Source: Owenweeksia sp. (lineage in GTDB: Bacteria; Bacteroidota; Bacteroidia; Flavobacteriales; Schleiferiaceae). From it: a stretch of 64,000 nucleotides of DNA. The stretch covers positions 32,183 through 96,182 of the forward strand of contig JANQHO010000054.1 of assembly GCA_028277105.1 (NCBI GenBank). The letters are read 5' to 3'. Shown here one piece after another: positions 1 to 6,901 of this stretch (its first letter is position 1; each line of letters starts with the position of its first letter). A model generated the notes under the pieces. The model was not told the origin of the DNA. It searched no databases and saw nothing but the letters and a program-made list of their open reading frames with translations. The translations under genes were made by a program, and so were the position numbers.

Positions 1-157
1 CAATGCTCAACCATCGCTTTTGTAATATTGTACCGTGCGCTTTTGCGGGTTACATTCAAGTCCTACAGACTTTGAAGTCTTCGAAAACCAAACTGTTTTT
101 ATTTTAAGCATTGGTGGCCATATAAGAAGACCGGCAAAAGAACGTTAATTTTGAACT

Positions 158-544
158 GTGATAAGTCGTATACGAAATAGTATATTCACTAAAATCCTTT
201 GGGGACTGATGGGACTTTACCTGCTCAACATTAGCGTTGACACGGCAGATCCCAACCCAGAACATATTCCTGAAGACTTATCCATCAACGATCAGGAAAG
301 CATCATTGAAATTATTGTTGAGCAAGTTTTGGGCTATGGTAACGCCATAAAAGAGTATGACGAACATGACACTGAAGAACACAACGAGAGAAAGAATGTA
401 AAAATTGATTTGTTGGTTCACATTACCAAAACAAACAATAAAACTCATAATCAACTCATCAAAAGGAAAGAGCTCTACCCTGATTATGAAGCCCGATTGA
501 CAAGTGGCTTCATAGAAATAGACAGTCCCCCACCCAAAGTTTGA
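158..544 (+). CDS. Small protein usually paired with HAEPLYID protein, unknown function
   Basis: A 128-residue protein that starts at GTG 158. It has one hydrophobic segment (residues about 12-27, KILWGLMGLYLLNISVD) followed by a very acidic soluble domain (PEHIPEDLSINDQESIIEI) and a C-terminus ending SPPPKV. I recall this protein from Bacteroidota loci, where it precedes a HAEPLYID-motif protein as it does here (78 bp gap), often near heavy-metal efflux genes. The N-terminal segment could be a signal peptide or an anchor, so it is probably periplasmic or membrane-attached. No catalytic motif is visible. The pairing is recalled knowledge; the function is unknown. Confidence 0.75.
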   Translation: MISRIRNSIFTKILWGLMGLYLLNISVDTADPNPEHIPEDLSINDQESIIEIIVEQVLGYGNAIKEYDEHDTEEHNERKNVKIDLLVHITKTNNKTHNQLIKRKELYPDYEARLTSGFIEIDSPPPKV

Positions 545-621
545 TTTGTTTTTACAACTCTAATCACCCTGTGACCAAAAGGACATAGGGCAATTCTTAA
601 TGCTTTTTAAACAAATCAAAT

Positions 622-1482
622 ATGAACATGAAAAAATTATTGGTGCTAATTGTTGTATTGGCATCATCTACATACGGCTTTGCTCAAATAACTGATGCCG
701 AAAAAGACAGCCTTTACATTCAACAAATTGAAGACCATAAAGAACCCGACAAGGTTCTACATGCCGAACCCTTATACATTGACCTAATCCGTGATTTGGG
801 AGCCAGAAAAGGTGAAAAAGAATGGAACGTAGGATTAGGTTTGACCGATAATTTAAAATTCGATTCTTACGAAGCTCTCATTGAATATGAGTGGGCGCCC
901 ATAGATAGACTGGGTTTGGAAGTGGAGCTTCCATTCACGTTTTATTCACCCGTAAATGGAACGGAAAACGACTCAATTCCATCCAACCAATTGAACAGTA
1001 TAAAAATTGCTGCTCAATGGTCATTTTTCGTCAATGAACCAATGGCTACATCAATGGCACTCGGTTACATAAACGAATTTGAGCTTTCGGACTTTAGGAA
1101 TTTTGGAAAGCCATTTATTAAGGGAAATGTTTACAACCCATTTTTGGTAGTCGCCAAGCGTTGGGGTAATAACTTTCACTCATTGATATATACAGGGCCA
1201 ATGATTGAGCAGAGTTTCAGTTCAAATAAGTTTCATACGACTTATGACATCAATACCAGTTTTCATTACATGATTTCAGGTACAAGAAACTTTATTGGGG
1301 TTGAATTCAATAAGACCACCGACAATGGAGACTTTGACATGACCATAAGACCTCAAATGCGTTTAGGTATTGCCGACAATTTATTGATAGGAATTGTAGC
1401 AGGAATTCCTGTAAGTCGAGAAAATGAAAGGTTAAGCTCTTTTGTACGGTTAATATATGAACCTGGTCATAAAAAGAAATAA
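622..1482 (+). CDS. HAEPLYID family envelope protein
   Basis: A 286-residue protein with a clear signal peptide (MNMKKLLVLIVVLASSTYGFAQ, cleavage about residue 22). The family-defining run HAEPLYID is at residues 47-54, followed by IRDLGARKGEKEWNVG. The rest alternates aromatic and polar residues, as in outer-membrane beta strands (VEYEWAPIDRLGLEVELPFTFY). In Bacteroidota the family is commonly seen near metal resistance or efflux genes, but no pump is present in this window. It is probably co-transcribed with the preceding gene, because no repeat element or terminator lies between them. The biochemical role is unknown. Confidence 0.85.
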   Translation: MNMKKLLVLIVVLASSTYGFAQITDAEKDSLYIQQIEDHKEPDKVLHAEPLYIDLIRDLGARKGEKEWNVGLGLTDNLKFDSYEALIEYEWAPIDRLGLEVELPFTFYSPVNGTENDSIPSNQLNSIKIAAQWSFFVNEPMATSMALGYINEFELSDFRNFGKPFIKGNVYNPFLVVAKRWGNNFHSLIYTGPMIEQSFSSNKFHTTYDINTSFHYMISGTRNFIGVEFNKTTDNGDFDMTIRPQMRLGIADNLLIGIVAGIPVSRENERLSSFVRLIYEPGHKKK

Positions 1483-1493
1483 ATACGGTCACC

Positions 1494-1603
1494 AACCCCC
1501 GCTACCGCGCGATTCTAATCGCGTGGTTAACTTCTTTTTTTCATCAAGTGAGAGTTTTGTTAATTTATAAATTAAACGCCTTGCTTTTATACAGACGTTA
1601 GAC
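1494..1603 (+). repeat. Cassette-type intergenic repeat, copy 1
   Basis: The element begins with a hairpin: ACCGCGCGATT and AATCGCGTGGT pair with one mismatch around a CT loop (about 1504-1527). An AT-rich half follows (GTTTTGTTAATTTATAAATT) and ends TTTATACAGACGTTAGAC. GTTAGAC (1597-1603) fits the integron core GTTRRRY. The next gene starts 22 bp later. This is the best-preserved copy of the family. Confidence 0.7.
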
Positions 1604-1624
1604 CGAATTAAATAAAGAAGAACT

Positions 1625-1933
1625 ATGCATCAATATGATTTTGACACTCTCTCCCAGGCTGTCGATACCCTCACTAAGAATGGATATGAAGAAGATTTTG
1701 AAGCAGAAGGCAATCGAATCATTGGGAATTTTTCTAGAAAGGAATACTTACCCAAGCAACTTAAAATAGTTGACTTTTATCGTTTTGAAGGCGCAACAGA
1801 CCCAGAAGATGAATCCATAGTTTTTGCTATTGAGGCAGATGATGGAAGCAAAGGCACTTTGGTAATGTCTTACAGTTCCGAACATTATCAAAATGTGGAA
1901 TTGATTAAAAATATACCTTATGCAAAAAGGTAA
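1625..1933 (+). CDS. Small conserved Bacteroidota protein (often mislabelled PRPP synthetase)
   Basis: A 102-residue, acidic, soluble protein with no signal peptide or membrane segment. The run DFYRFEGATDPEDESIVFAIE, followed by DGSKGTLVMSY, matches a short family widespread in Bacteroidota. I recall databases calling that family 'phosphoribosylpyrophosphate synthetase', but 102 residues is far too short for that enzyme and no PRPP loop is present. It stands alone between two copies of the intergenic repeat, as a single-gene cassette would. The function is unknown. Confidence 0.7.
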   Translation: MHQYDFDTLSQAVDTLTKNGYEEDFEAEGNRIIGNFSRKEYLPKQLKIVDFYRFEGATDPEDESIVFAIEADDGSKGTLVMSYSSEHYQNVELIKNIPYAKR

Positions 1934-1937
1934 AAAC

Positions 1938-2147
1938 TACCCCCGCTGCCGCGCGATTCAATTGTATGATAAAACTTAGCTTTCCCCAACTGACGCGGGT
2001 CTACCTGTCGCCTGACGGCTGGCAGGGTAGACAGGTTTGTAACCGAGCTTGCGAACTCACCGAGGGTAATTTGCACCTAGCCATCCAACAAGAGTTTTGT
2101 TAATTTACCTTGCCTATAAATGCAATGTGTTTATACAAACTTTAGCC
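1938..2147 (+). repeat. Cassette-type intergenic repeat, copy 2, interrupted by a palindromic element
   Basis: The hairpin half (CCCCGCTGCCGCGCGATT, about 1941-1958, weakly paired to AATTGTATGAT) and the AT-rich half (GAGTTTTGTTAATTTACC from 2093, ending TTTATACAAACTTTAGCC at 2147) are separated by about 110 bp instead of about 20. The spacer contains the dispersed palindrome at 2001-2036. The copy therefore looks like a standard element with a second repeat inserted into it. Confidence 0.65.
2001..2036. repeat. Dispersed 36-bp REP-like palindrome, copy A
   Basis: The 36 bp begin CTACCTGTCGCCTG and end GGCAGGGTAGACAGGT. ACCTGTC and GACAGGT form the outer arms of an imperfect hairpin. The second copy at 33194-33229 matches at 33 of 36 positions. 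The two copies are 31 kb apart and both intergenic, so this is a genome-dispersed element rather than part of the cassette repeat. Confidence 0.75.
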
Positions 2148-2165
2148 TCAAGTTGAATAAAACGG

Positions 2166-3395
2166 ATGAGCAAAGAAAAAACAAGACTTGTAAGATTAAC
2201 AGCCATCATTACTCAATTACAATCCAAACGGATTGTAACCGCTAAGGACATTGCCGAAAAGCACAAGGTGAGTATCAGGACCGTTTATCGGGATATCCGG
2301 ACACTTGAAAATTCAGGAATTCCAATTGTTACGGAAGAAGGAAGAGGCTATTCCATTATGGACGGCTATAAAATTCCACCCGTAATGTTTACCCAAGAAG
2401 AAGCCAACGCTTTGATAACAGCAGAACAACTCATCAAAAAGAATAAAGACCAATCCTTAACGGAATACTACGAAAGTGCTGTAACAAAAATCAAATCGGT
2501 TTTAAAACACACTCAAAAAGAAAAAGTGGAATTGCTGACCAACAGAATACAGGTACGCCAAAACCGTCAGAATGAAAAGACCAGTAATTATCTCATTCAA
2601 TTACAATCTGCTGTCTCCAATTACCAAATGGTAAAAATTGATTATCTGTCTTTAGAAAACAAACAAAGCCAAAGGGAAATAGAGCCATTTGCACTTTACA
2701 CCACCCAGGAAAATTGGGTGCTTATCGCATTCTGTAAATTAAGAAATGATTTTAGGGCCTTCCGCCTTGACTACATTCAGGAGTTACAAATTATGGAAAA
2801 GCATTTTGAGCCCCATAAAATGACGTTACAACAATATCTCGAAAAATGTAGCCAAAAATTTATAAACACCCCTGACATACCTATGGCACAAGGGCAGTCT
2901 ACTTTTGCATTAAATCATAAAATCAGAAAGATGCAAACAGTAAAAATTGAACCTTTTAACATTATTGGAATCTCGATAAGAACAACCAATGAAAATGGAC
3001 AGGCCAGTAAAGACATTGCCGAACTATGGCAGAAGTTTTTGTCCGAAAACATTCTGACTAAAATCCCTAACAAGGTGAATAATGAAATTTATTCGCTGTA
3101 CACGGATTATGAAAGCGACCATACCAAACCCTACACCACCATACTTGGTTGTAAAGTAGAAAGCTTGGATAATATACCCAATGGCATGCTTGGGCAATCA
3201 TTTGAAGGAGGAAACTATGTTAAAACAACTACAAGAGGTGATTTGATGCAAGGTTTAATTGTCAATCATTGGGCAAAGATATTTGAGATGGATTTGGACA
3301 GGACTTTCATTGCCGATTTTGAAGTTTTTGGCGAAAAGGCACAAAACCCATCAGATGCCGAAGTAGATTTCTATGTAGGTGTAAAAAACGAATAA
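2166..3395 (+). CDS. HTH-WYL transcriptional regulator fused to GyrI/Cass2-like effector domain
   Basis: A 409-residue predicted cytoplasmic regulator with three parts. Residues about 8-62 form a DeoR/YafY-type winged HTH (AKDIAEKHKVSIRTVYRDIR). Residues about 140-215 form a WYL domain (IEPFALYTTQENWVLIAF, FRAFRLDYI). Residues about 258-409 match GyrI-like small-molecule binding domains, including the integron-associated Cass2 family (VKIEPFNIIGISIRTTN, IYSLYTDYESD, GCKVESLDNIP, ADFEVFGEKA). Family knowledge suggests the C-terminal pocket binds a lipophilic or cationic ligand and the HTH binds DNA. The target is unknown; it stands alone after a repeat copy. Confidence 0.85.
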   Translation: MSKEKTRLVRLTAIITQLQSKRIVTAKDIAEKHKVSIRTVYRDIRTLENSGIPIVTEEGRGYSIMDGYKIPPVMFTQEEANALITAEQLIKKNKDQSLTEYYESAVTKIKSVLKHTQKEKVELLTNRIQVRQNRQNEKTSNYLIQLQSAVSNYQMVKIDYLSLENKQSQREIEPFALYTTQENWVLIAFCKLRNDFRAFRLDYIQELQIMEKHFEPHKMTLQQYLEKCSQKFINTPDIPMAQGQSTFALNHKIRKMQTVKIEPFNIIGISIRTTNENGQASKDIAELWQKFLSENILTKIPNKVNNEIYSLYTDYESDHTKPYTTILGCKVESLDNIPNGMLGQSFEGGNYVKTTTRGDLMQGLIVNHWAKIFEMDLDRTFIADFEVFGEKAQNPSDAEVDFYVGVKNE

Positions 3396-3442
3396 TAAGG
3401 GTAAGATGAAATTAAAAACAGACCCTAGGGCTGAATTCCTCT

Positions 3443-3471
3443 GCTGGCGCAGATTTAAAATCTGCGCCAGC
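3443..3471. repeat. Perfect 14-bp-stem hairpin
   Basis: GCTGGCGCAGATTT (3443-3456) and AAATCTGCGCCAGC (3458-3471) are exact reverse complements around one central A. No T-run follows on either strand at the usual terminator distance, although TTTTTTTT occurs at 3486-3493. The hairpin could be a REP-like element, or part of the degenerate cassette repeat that begins immediately afterwards. Confidence 0.7.
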
Positions 3472-3477
3472 CTACCC

Positions 3478-3530
3478 TACAAGAGTTTTTTTTATTTATG
3501 CTCATAAAAAAAATGCATTTAACCTGGAAA
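3478..3530 (+). repeat. Cassette-type intergenic repeat, degenerate copy 3
   Basis: CTACAAGAGTTTTTTTTATTTATGCTC and AAAAATGCATTTAACC resemble the AT-rich half of the other copies (CAAGAGTTTTGTTAATTTACC, then AATGCATTT). The usual CCGCTACCGCGCGATT half is missing and replaced by the perfect hairpin at 3443-3471. The next gene lies on the opposite strand, so this copy no longer leads into a + strand ORF. Confidence 0.4.
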
Positions 3531-3578
3531 TCAGGAGAATAATAAGAAATCTGATAAGTTTAAATGTCTATCTTACCA

Positions 3579-4055
3579 TTACGCTCTACCATCAATTTCC
3601 TTTTGCTTTCTGGGGGATGCTTTACCTGTTTCAATAAAAATGGCTAAGTCATCAAGCAATCCGGGATATAGTTTTTTAAACGCCATTTTCATTGGGATTT
3701 GCATAATGGTTCCTATGACTGGCATTACTTCGATTCGTGGCCCGAGAATAATTTCTGTTTGAGTGTTTGTTATTTCATTTAGCTTCCAAGTGCTCACAAC
3801 CGAACGGACAAAAAATGGTAAACCTTTAACCGAAAACTCAAGCAAATGATTTTCATGATCAGTTTTTGTGATTTTGTCCATTAGGGTTCCTGTTTCCGTT
3901 TCACAGATTCTGTCAAAATCTTCGGACGCATCACCTTTCCTACAGCTGGGTGTTCCAGTAGCCCATTCATGTGAGTTATGGAATTCCTCTACAACAAACT
4001 TCCAAACTTCATCAATGGGTTTGTTGATGTTTCTTTTAAATTTTAAGTCAAGCAT
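3579..4055 (-). CDS. SRPBCC family protein (polyketide cyclase/START-like)
   Basis: A 158-residue soluble protein with no signal peptide. The N-terminus LDLKFKRNINKPIDEVWKFV is the usual first strand and helix of SRPBCC proteins. A central antiparallel sheet (LLEFSVKGLPFFVRSVVSTW) and a C-terminal helix (IMQIPMKMAFKKLYPGLLDDL) complete the fold. Such proteins bind hydrophobic ligands in a deep cavity; the ligand here is unknown. It is transcribed divergently from an HxlR regulator, 67 bp apart, so that regulator probably controls it. It is one of the few minus-strand genes in the left accessory region. Confidence 0.85.
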   Translation of the reverse strand: MLDLKFKRNINKPIDEVWKFVVEEFHNSHEWATGTPSCRKGDASEDFDRICETETGTLMDKITKTDHENHLLEFSVKGLPFFVRSVVSTWKLNEITNTQTEIILGPRIEVMPVIGTIMQIPMKMAFKKLYPGLLDDLAIFIETGKASPRKQKEIDGRA

Positions 4056-4085
4056 TGGGTAGGTTTTTAGTTTTTAATAATTTTA

Positions 4086-4129
4086 CTTTCGATTCGGAAG
4101 CAAATATAAAATTACTTTCAGTATGAAAG
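4086..4129. promoter_or_regulatory. Tandem 15-bp palindromes, candidate HxlR operators
   Basis: CTTTCAGTATGAAAG (4115-4129) is a perfect 6+3+6 inverted repeat that contains the HxlR start codon. CTTTCGATTCGGAAG (4086-4100) is the same 15-bp layout with one arm mismatch. They start 29 bp apart inside the 67-bp divergent intergenic region. The placement fits a regulator that controls both itself and the SRPBCC gene. Confidence 0.6.
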
Positions 4130-4539
4130 CGAAAAAGAGTGAAAATAATTTCAGATCAGACTGTCCCATAAGCTCAGCTTTAGATCTGTTTGGTGATAAA
4201 TGGTCGCTGCTGATCATCCGTGATATGGTGTATTTTGGAGAACGGACCTTCAAAGATTTTACAAATGCTGCAGAGCGAATTTCAACGGCTAGATTATCGG
4301 ACCGCTTGTGTAAATTGGAGAATCTGGGACTGATTACAAAGTCCAATCATCCCACCAACAAAAAGATTTATCTATACAACCTTACGGCCAAAGGAATGGA
4401 TCTGTTTCCGGTAATAGCAGAATACATTAGATGGAGCAATAAGTACCTGAATGATCATATTGCCAAAGAAGCTAAAGAATATGCTAAAATGCTTGAAAAC
4501 GACAGGCCGGCTGCGTTGAATCATTTTATGAAAAGGTAA
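4123..4539 (+). CDS. HxlR family winged-helix transcriptional regulator
   Basis: A 138-residue protein. CPISSALDLFGDKWSLLIIRD is the HxlR signature, followed by the winged helix (GERTFKDFTNAAERISTARLSDRLCKLENLGLI) and the wing (TNKKIYLYNLTAKG). HxlR proteins are dimeric repressors or activators, often responding to aldehydes, quinones or redox signals and acting on the divergent gene. The neighbour is an SRPBCC protein, and paired palindromes lie between the two genes. Cys in the N-terminal region (SDCPIS) is the typical redox-position cysteine of the family. The inducer is unknown. Confidence 0.9.
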   Translation: MKAKKSENNFRSDCPISSALDLFGDKWSLLIIRDMVYFGERTFKDFTNAAERISTARLSDRLCKLENLGLITKSNHPTNKKIYLYNLTAKGMDLFPVIAEYIRWSNKYLNDHIAKEAKEYAKMLENDRPAALNHFMKR

Positions 4540-4868
4540 CAGTTAGTACCGATCTATGAGCTGCTCAGGTGGATAAAATACCAACTGGATAAAGCTGTGG
4601 TACAAGTGTAGTGAATGTCAGGCTGAGTATCATGCCAAAGGCATGACGTATCGAAGCCTGTCTATTCGTTTTCCACCTTTCGATACAGATTTTCCTTGAA
4701 AATTCACTCAAGCTGACAAAACTCCCCGCTACCGCGCGATTCTATCGCATGGTAAAACCTTTTTTGCTGCCAAGTAATTGTTTTTTTAATTTACCCTTGT
4801 TAATAAATGCAATGCATTTACTCAGACCTAACCGCTATTAAACCAAAACGAACTTACAAGCTATTAAA
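4540..4868. other. Intergenic region with dispersed inverted-repeat element
   Basis: This 329-bp gap has no convincing gene. It holds CATGCC-AAA-GGCATG (4631-4645) and a larger inverted repeat, GTATCGAA (4648-4655) with TTCGATAC (4679-4686), flanked by CAGGCTGAGTATCATGCC. I recall similar strings as scattered intergenic elements in Bacteroidota genomes. The right part (from about 4727) is a copy of the cassette-type repeat. The TTG start of the next gene lies at the end. Confidence 0.6.
4727..4850 (+). repeat. Cassette-type intergenic repeat, copy 4
   Basis: The hairpin half ACCGCGCGAT-TCT-ATCGCATGGT (about 4732-4753) pairs with only G-T type mismatches. The AT-rich half TTTTTTTAATTTACCCTTGTTAATAAATGCAATGCATTT ends CAGACCTAACCGCTATTAAA about 20 bp before the next start. 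The end diverges from the GTTAG seen in copy 1. Confidence 0.65.
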
Positions 4869-6020
4869 TTGGAAAACAGATTATTAAAAACAAAAAGAAA
4901 AAGATTTCTAGCTTTCATCTTCGATATGATATTTATAATGCTCCTAGCATTTTCATTAATTGGATTGCTTGGAATGGTTTTCAAACTTGATTCTGATATA
5001 TTTCAGAAAGTGATGGTTTATGCTTTATTGATCTTGGTATTTTCATACGTATTATTTGGAGAACTTCTTTTTAAAAATACTCTTGGTAAATATTTATTTG
5101 GGATTGAGGTTGTTAATAACGAAAGTTATGAAAGACCTTTAGTTAAGAGCTTTATAAAAAGAGGATTAATAAAGATTATTTGGCCAGTTGAAGGATTTGT
5201 ATTGTTATTAGCAAAAAATAAAAAAAGACTCGGTGATTTATGGGGTAAAACCATTGTTATCAATAAAACTAAAAATCAATATAAACCATCGATTAGATTA
5301 GTAATTGGAGTAGCAACCCTCGTAGTCTTATACTTCAGTTTTTCAACATTTAAGGGGTTAGGCACAAAGAATACTGATTTCTATACAGTTGGGAAAGAAT
5401 ATCTTAATACTCAAAATATAGAGATAAGTGGGTTGACAAAAGAAGTAAATCAAAATGGGAACATTGTAAATTATGTTGTGCCAGTTCATTTTGATAATGA
5501 AAATAAATATGCTCTGGTTTGTTTAGAAAAAATTGGAGGCATTTGGACTGTATACCACCATGAATTATTGTGGAATCACAAAAAACGTGCATTTAACTTC
5601 ACGTCATCCTCATCACTTAAAAAAGAATATCACGAGAATGGAAAACTAAGATTTGAAGGAGCTGTGATTGAAAGCAAAAAAGAAGGTACATGTAAATGGT
5701 TTCATGAAAACGGACAACTGCGCGAATTGTCAGTGTGGCACAATGATTTACCAACAGGAAAAATATTAATCTATCATCCAAACGGACAGAAATCAGCAGA
5801 AGTAAATGCTATAAATGGAAAAAAAGAAGGCAAAGCAATGTTATGGCATGAAAACGGTCAGGTTAAGGAAATTTTATACTATTCAAATAACATGATTTCT
5901 GGTGAGTATGTCTCATATCATTCTAATGGACAGATATATCGAAAAGGTGTATTTAAAAATTCTCAAAAAATTGGTAGTTGGAAAATGTATGATGAAAGCG
6001 GAAAAGAGATAGAAGAATAA
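4869..6020 (+). CDS. RDD-family membrane protein fused to YwqK/MORN-like repeats
   Basis: A 383-residue protein read from TTG 4869. A start at the next Met would cut into the first membrane helix, so TTG is preferred. Residues 1-130 are an RDD domain: KRKRFLAFIFDMIFIMLLAF, a second helix near 50-65, and LFKNTLGKYLFGIEVV. A further helix lies at about 142-158. Residues about 250-383 carry five copies of a YHxNGQ / GxxxxWHENG repeat typical of YwqK-like 'antitoxin component' or MORN-like proteins, for example KWFHENGQL, IYHPNGQK and LWHENGQVKE. RDD proteins may transport ions; the repeat domain has no settled function. It is a single gene between repeats. Confidence 0.85.
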   Translation: MENRLLKTKRKRFLAFIFDMIFIMLLAFSLIGLLGMVFKLDSDIFQKVMVYALLILVFSYVLFGELLFKNTLGKYLFGIEVVNNESYERPLVKSFIKRGLIKIIWPVEGFVLLLAKNKKRLGDLWGKTIVINKTKNQYKPSIRLVIGVATLVVLYFSFSTFKGLGTKNTDFYTVGKEYLNTQNIEISGLTKEVNQNGNIVNYVVPVHFDNENKYALVCLEKIGGIWTVYHHELLWNHKKRAFNFTSSSSLKKEYHENGKLRFEGAVIESKKEGTCKWFHENGQLRELSVWHNDLPTGKILIYHPNGQKSAEVNAINGKKEGKAMLWHENGQVKEILYYSNNMISGEYVSYHSNGQIYRKGVFKNSQKIGSWKMYDESGKEIEE

Positions 6021-6064
6021 ACACCATGCGTTTATTCTGTATCTGTACCCTTAATCAATAAAGT

Positions 6065-6418
6065 ATGAAAACTCTATTAACGATTTTCTTTTCGATTAAT
6101 ACTCTTCTCGGGTTCTCTCAATTAAACGAAACTGAACCTCATAAAATTGACACCGTGACCTTTGTAGTTAAAGTTGAATTGGAGAACGCCACTAAAGAAG
6201 GCCTTTATATGAATGGGGCTGTTCTTAATATGAAATACGAAGAGGTCAAAAGACTTGACGGAAAAACAATTGAGGTAATTGGAATCGCAACAACTGTGAA
6301 AGGGCTGAAGAACAGCCCTAAAGAATATGATGATGAAGGGTATGAAATTGTGAAGCAAGGTAGAGAGGAAGACACCCATCACATCCAAATTATAGAATAC
6401 AGAATAATTAAAGATTAA
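6065..6418 (+). CDS. Secreted small protein, unknown
   Basis: A 117-residue protein with a signal peptide (MKTLLTIFFSINTLLGFSQ, cleavage about residue 19). The mature part looks like an OB-like or beta-rich fold (VTFVVKVELENATKEGLYMNGAVLNM, KTIEVIGIATTVKG), with an acidic stretch and a His pair near the end (EEDTHHIQIIEYRI). I do not recognise a family. It follows the RDD gene by 44 bp with no repeat between them, so the two may share a transcript. Confidence 0.6.
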   Translation: MKTLLTIFFSINTLLGFSQLNETEPHKIDTVTFVVKVELENATKEGLYMNGAVLNMKYEEVKRLDGKTIEVIGIATTVKGLKNSPKEYDDEGYEIVKQGREEDTHHIQIIEYRIIKD

Positions 6419-6439
6419 AACAGCTCACCACAAGATATA

Positions 6440-6565
6440 TAAGGTGGCGCCACTACTGCATTAGTCCATCGCGTGGTTCGATCATTCTTATTCCCAAACT
6501 AGCGTTGTTAATTTACCCTTGTTAATAAACGTCATACGTTTGTACGGACGTTTACACCATTTGAA
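6440..6565 (+). repeat. Cassette-type intergenic repeat, copy 5
   Basis: GTGGCGCCAC (6444-6453) is a perfect palindrome that opens the hairpin half. CATCGCGTGGTTCGATC follows. The AT-rich half GTTGTTAATTTACCCTTGTTAATAAACG continues to CGTTTGTACGGACGTTTACACC, ending 16 bp before the next start. CGTCATACGTTTGTACGGACG also contains nested ACGT-type inverted repeats. Confidence 0.6.
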
Positions 6566-6574
6566 TCAAGAGTA

Positions 6575-6814
6575 ATGAAAAATTTAGCAAGGAATAGACT
6601 TTTAGTACTTTCAATTACTTTCATTGGTTTACCAATCGCATTTATATTAGTATGGAGATCAGGTTTAATTGCTAGCTCAGTTATACCTGGTTGGCACGAA
6701 CCCATACTATCCCCCTATCAAACAATTGGAATAATCGTATCATCCTGCATTGGGTTGACTTTATTAATGGTGTATTTCATGAGGATATATAGATCACGAC
6801 ATAACGGGGAATAA
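6575..6814 (+). CDS. Small two-helix membrane protein, unknown
   Basis: A 79-residue protein with two hydrophobic segments, residues about 10-27 (LLVLSITFIGLPIAFILVW) and about 47-68 (YQTIGIIVSSCIGLTLLMVY), and a basic tail (RIYRSRHNGE). No family is recognised. It lies directly after repeat copy 5 as a single ORF. The short length gives limited coding evidence, but the amphipathic layout, a clean ATG and the position after a repeat support a real gene. Confidence 0.5.
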   Translation: MKNLARNRLLVLSITFIGLPIAFILVWRSGLIASSVIPGWHEPILSPYQTIGIIVSSCIGLTLLMVYFMRIYRSRHNGE

Positions 6815-6901
6815 TGGAATTCAGAAAATTGCCCAGCCGACAGCTAAGGGAGAAAAATTAGCTGGAAATTAAAATGTGAATTATAAATAAGCATTAATGC
6901 C

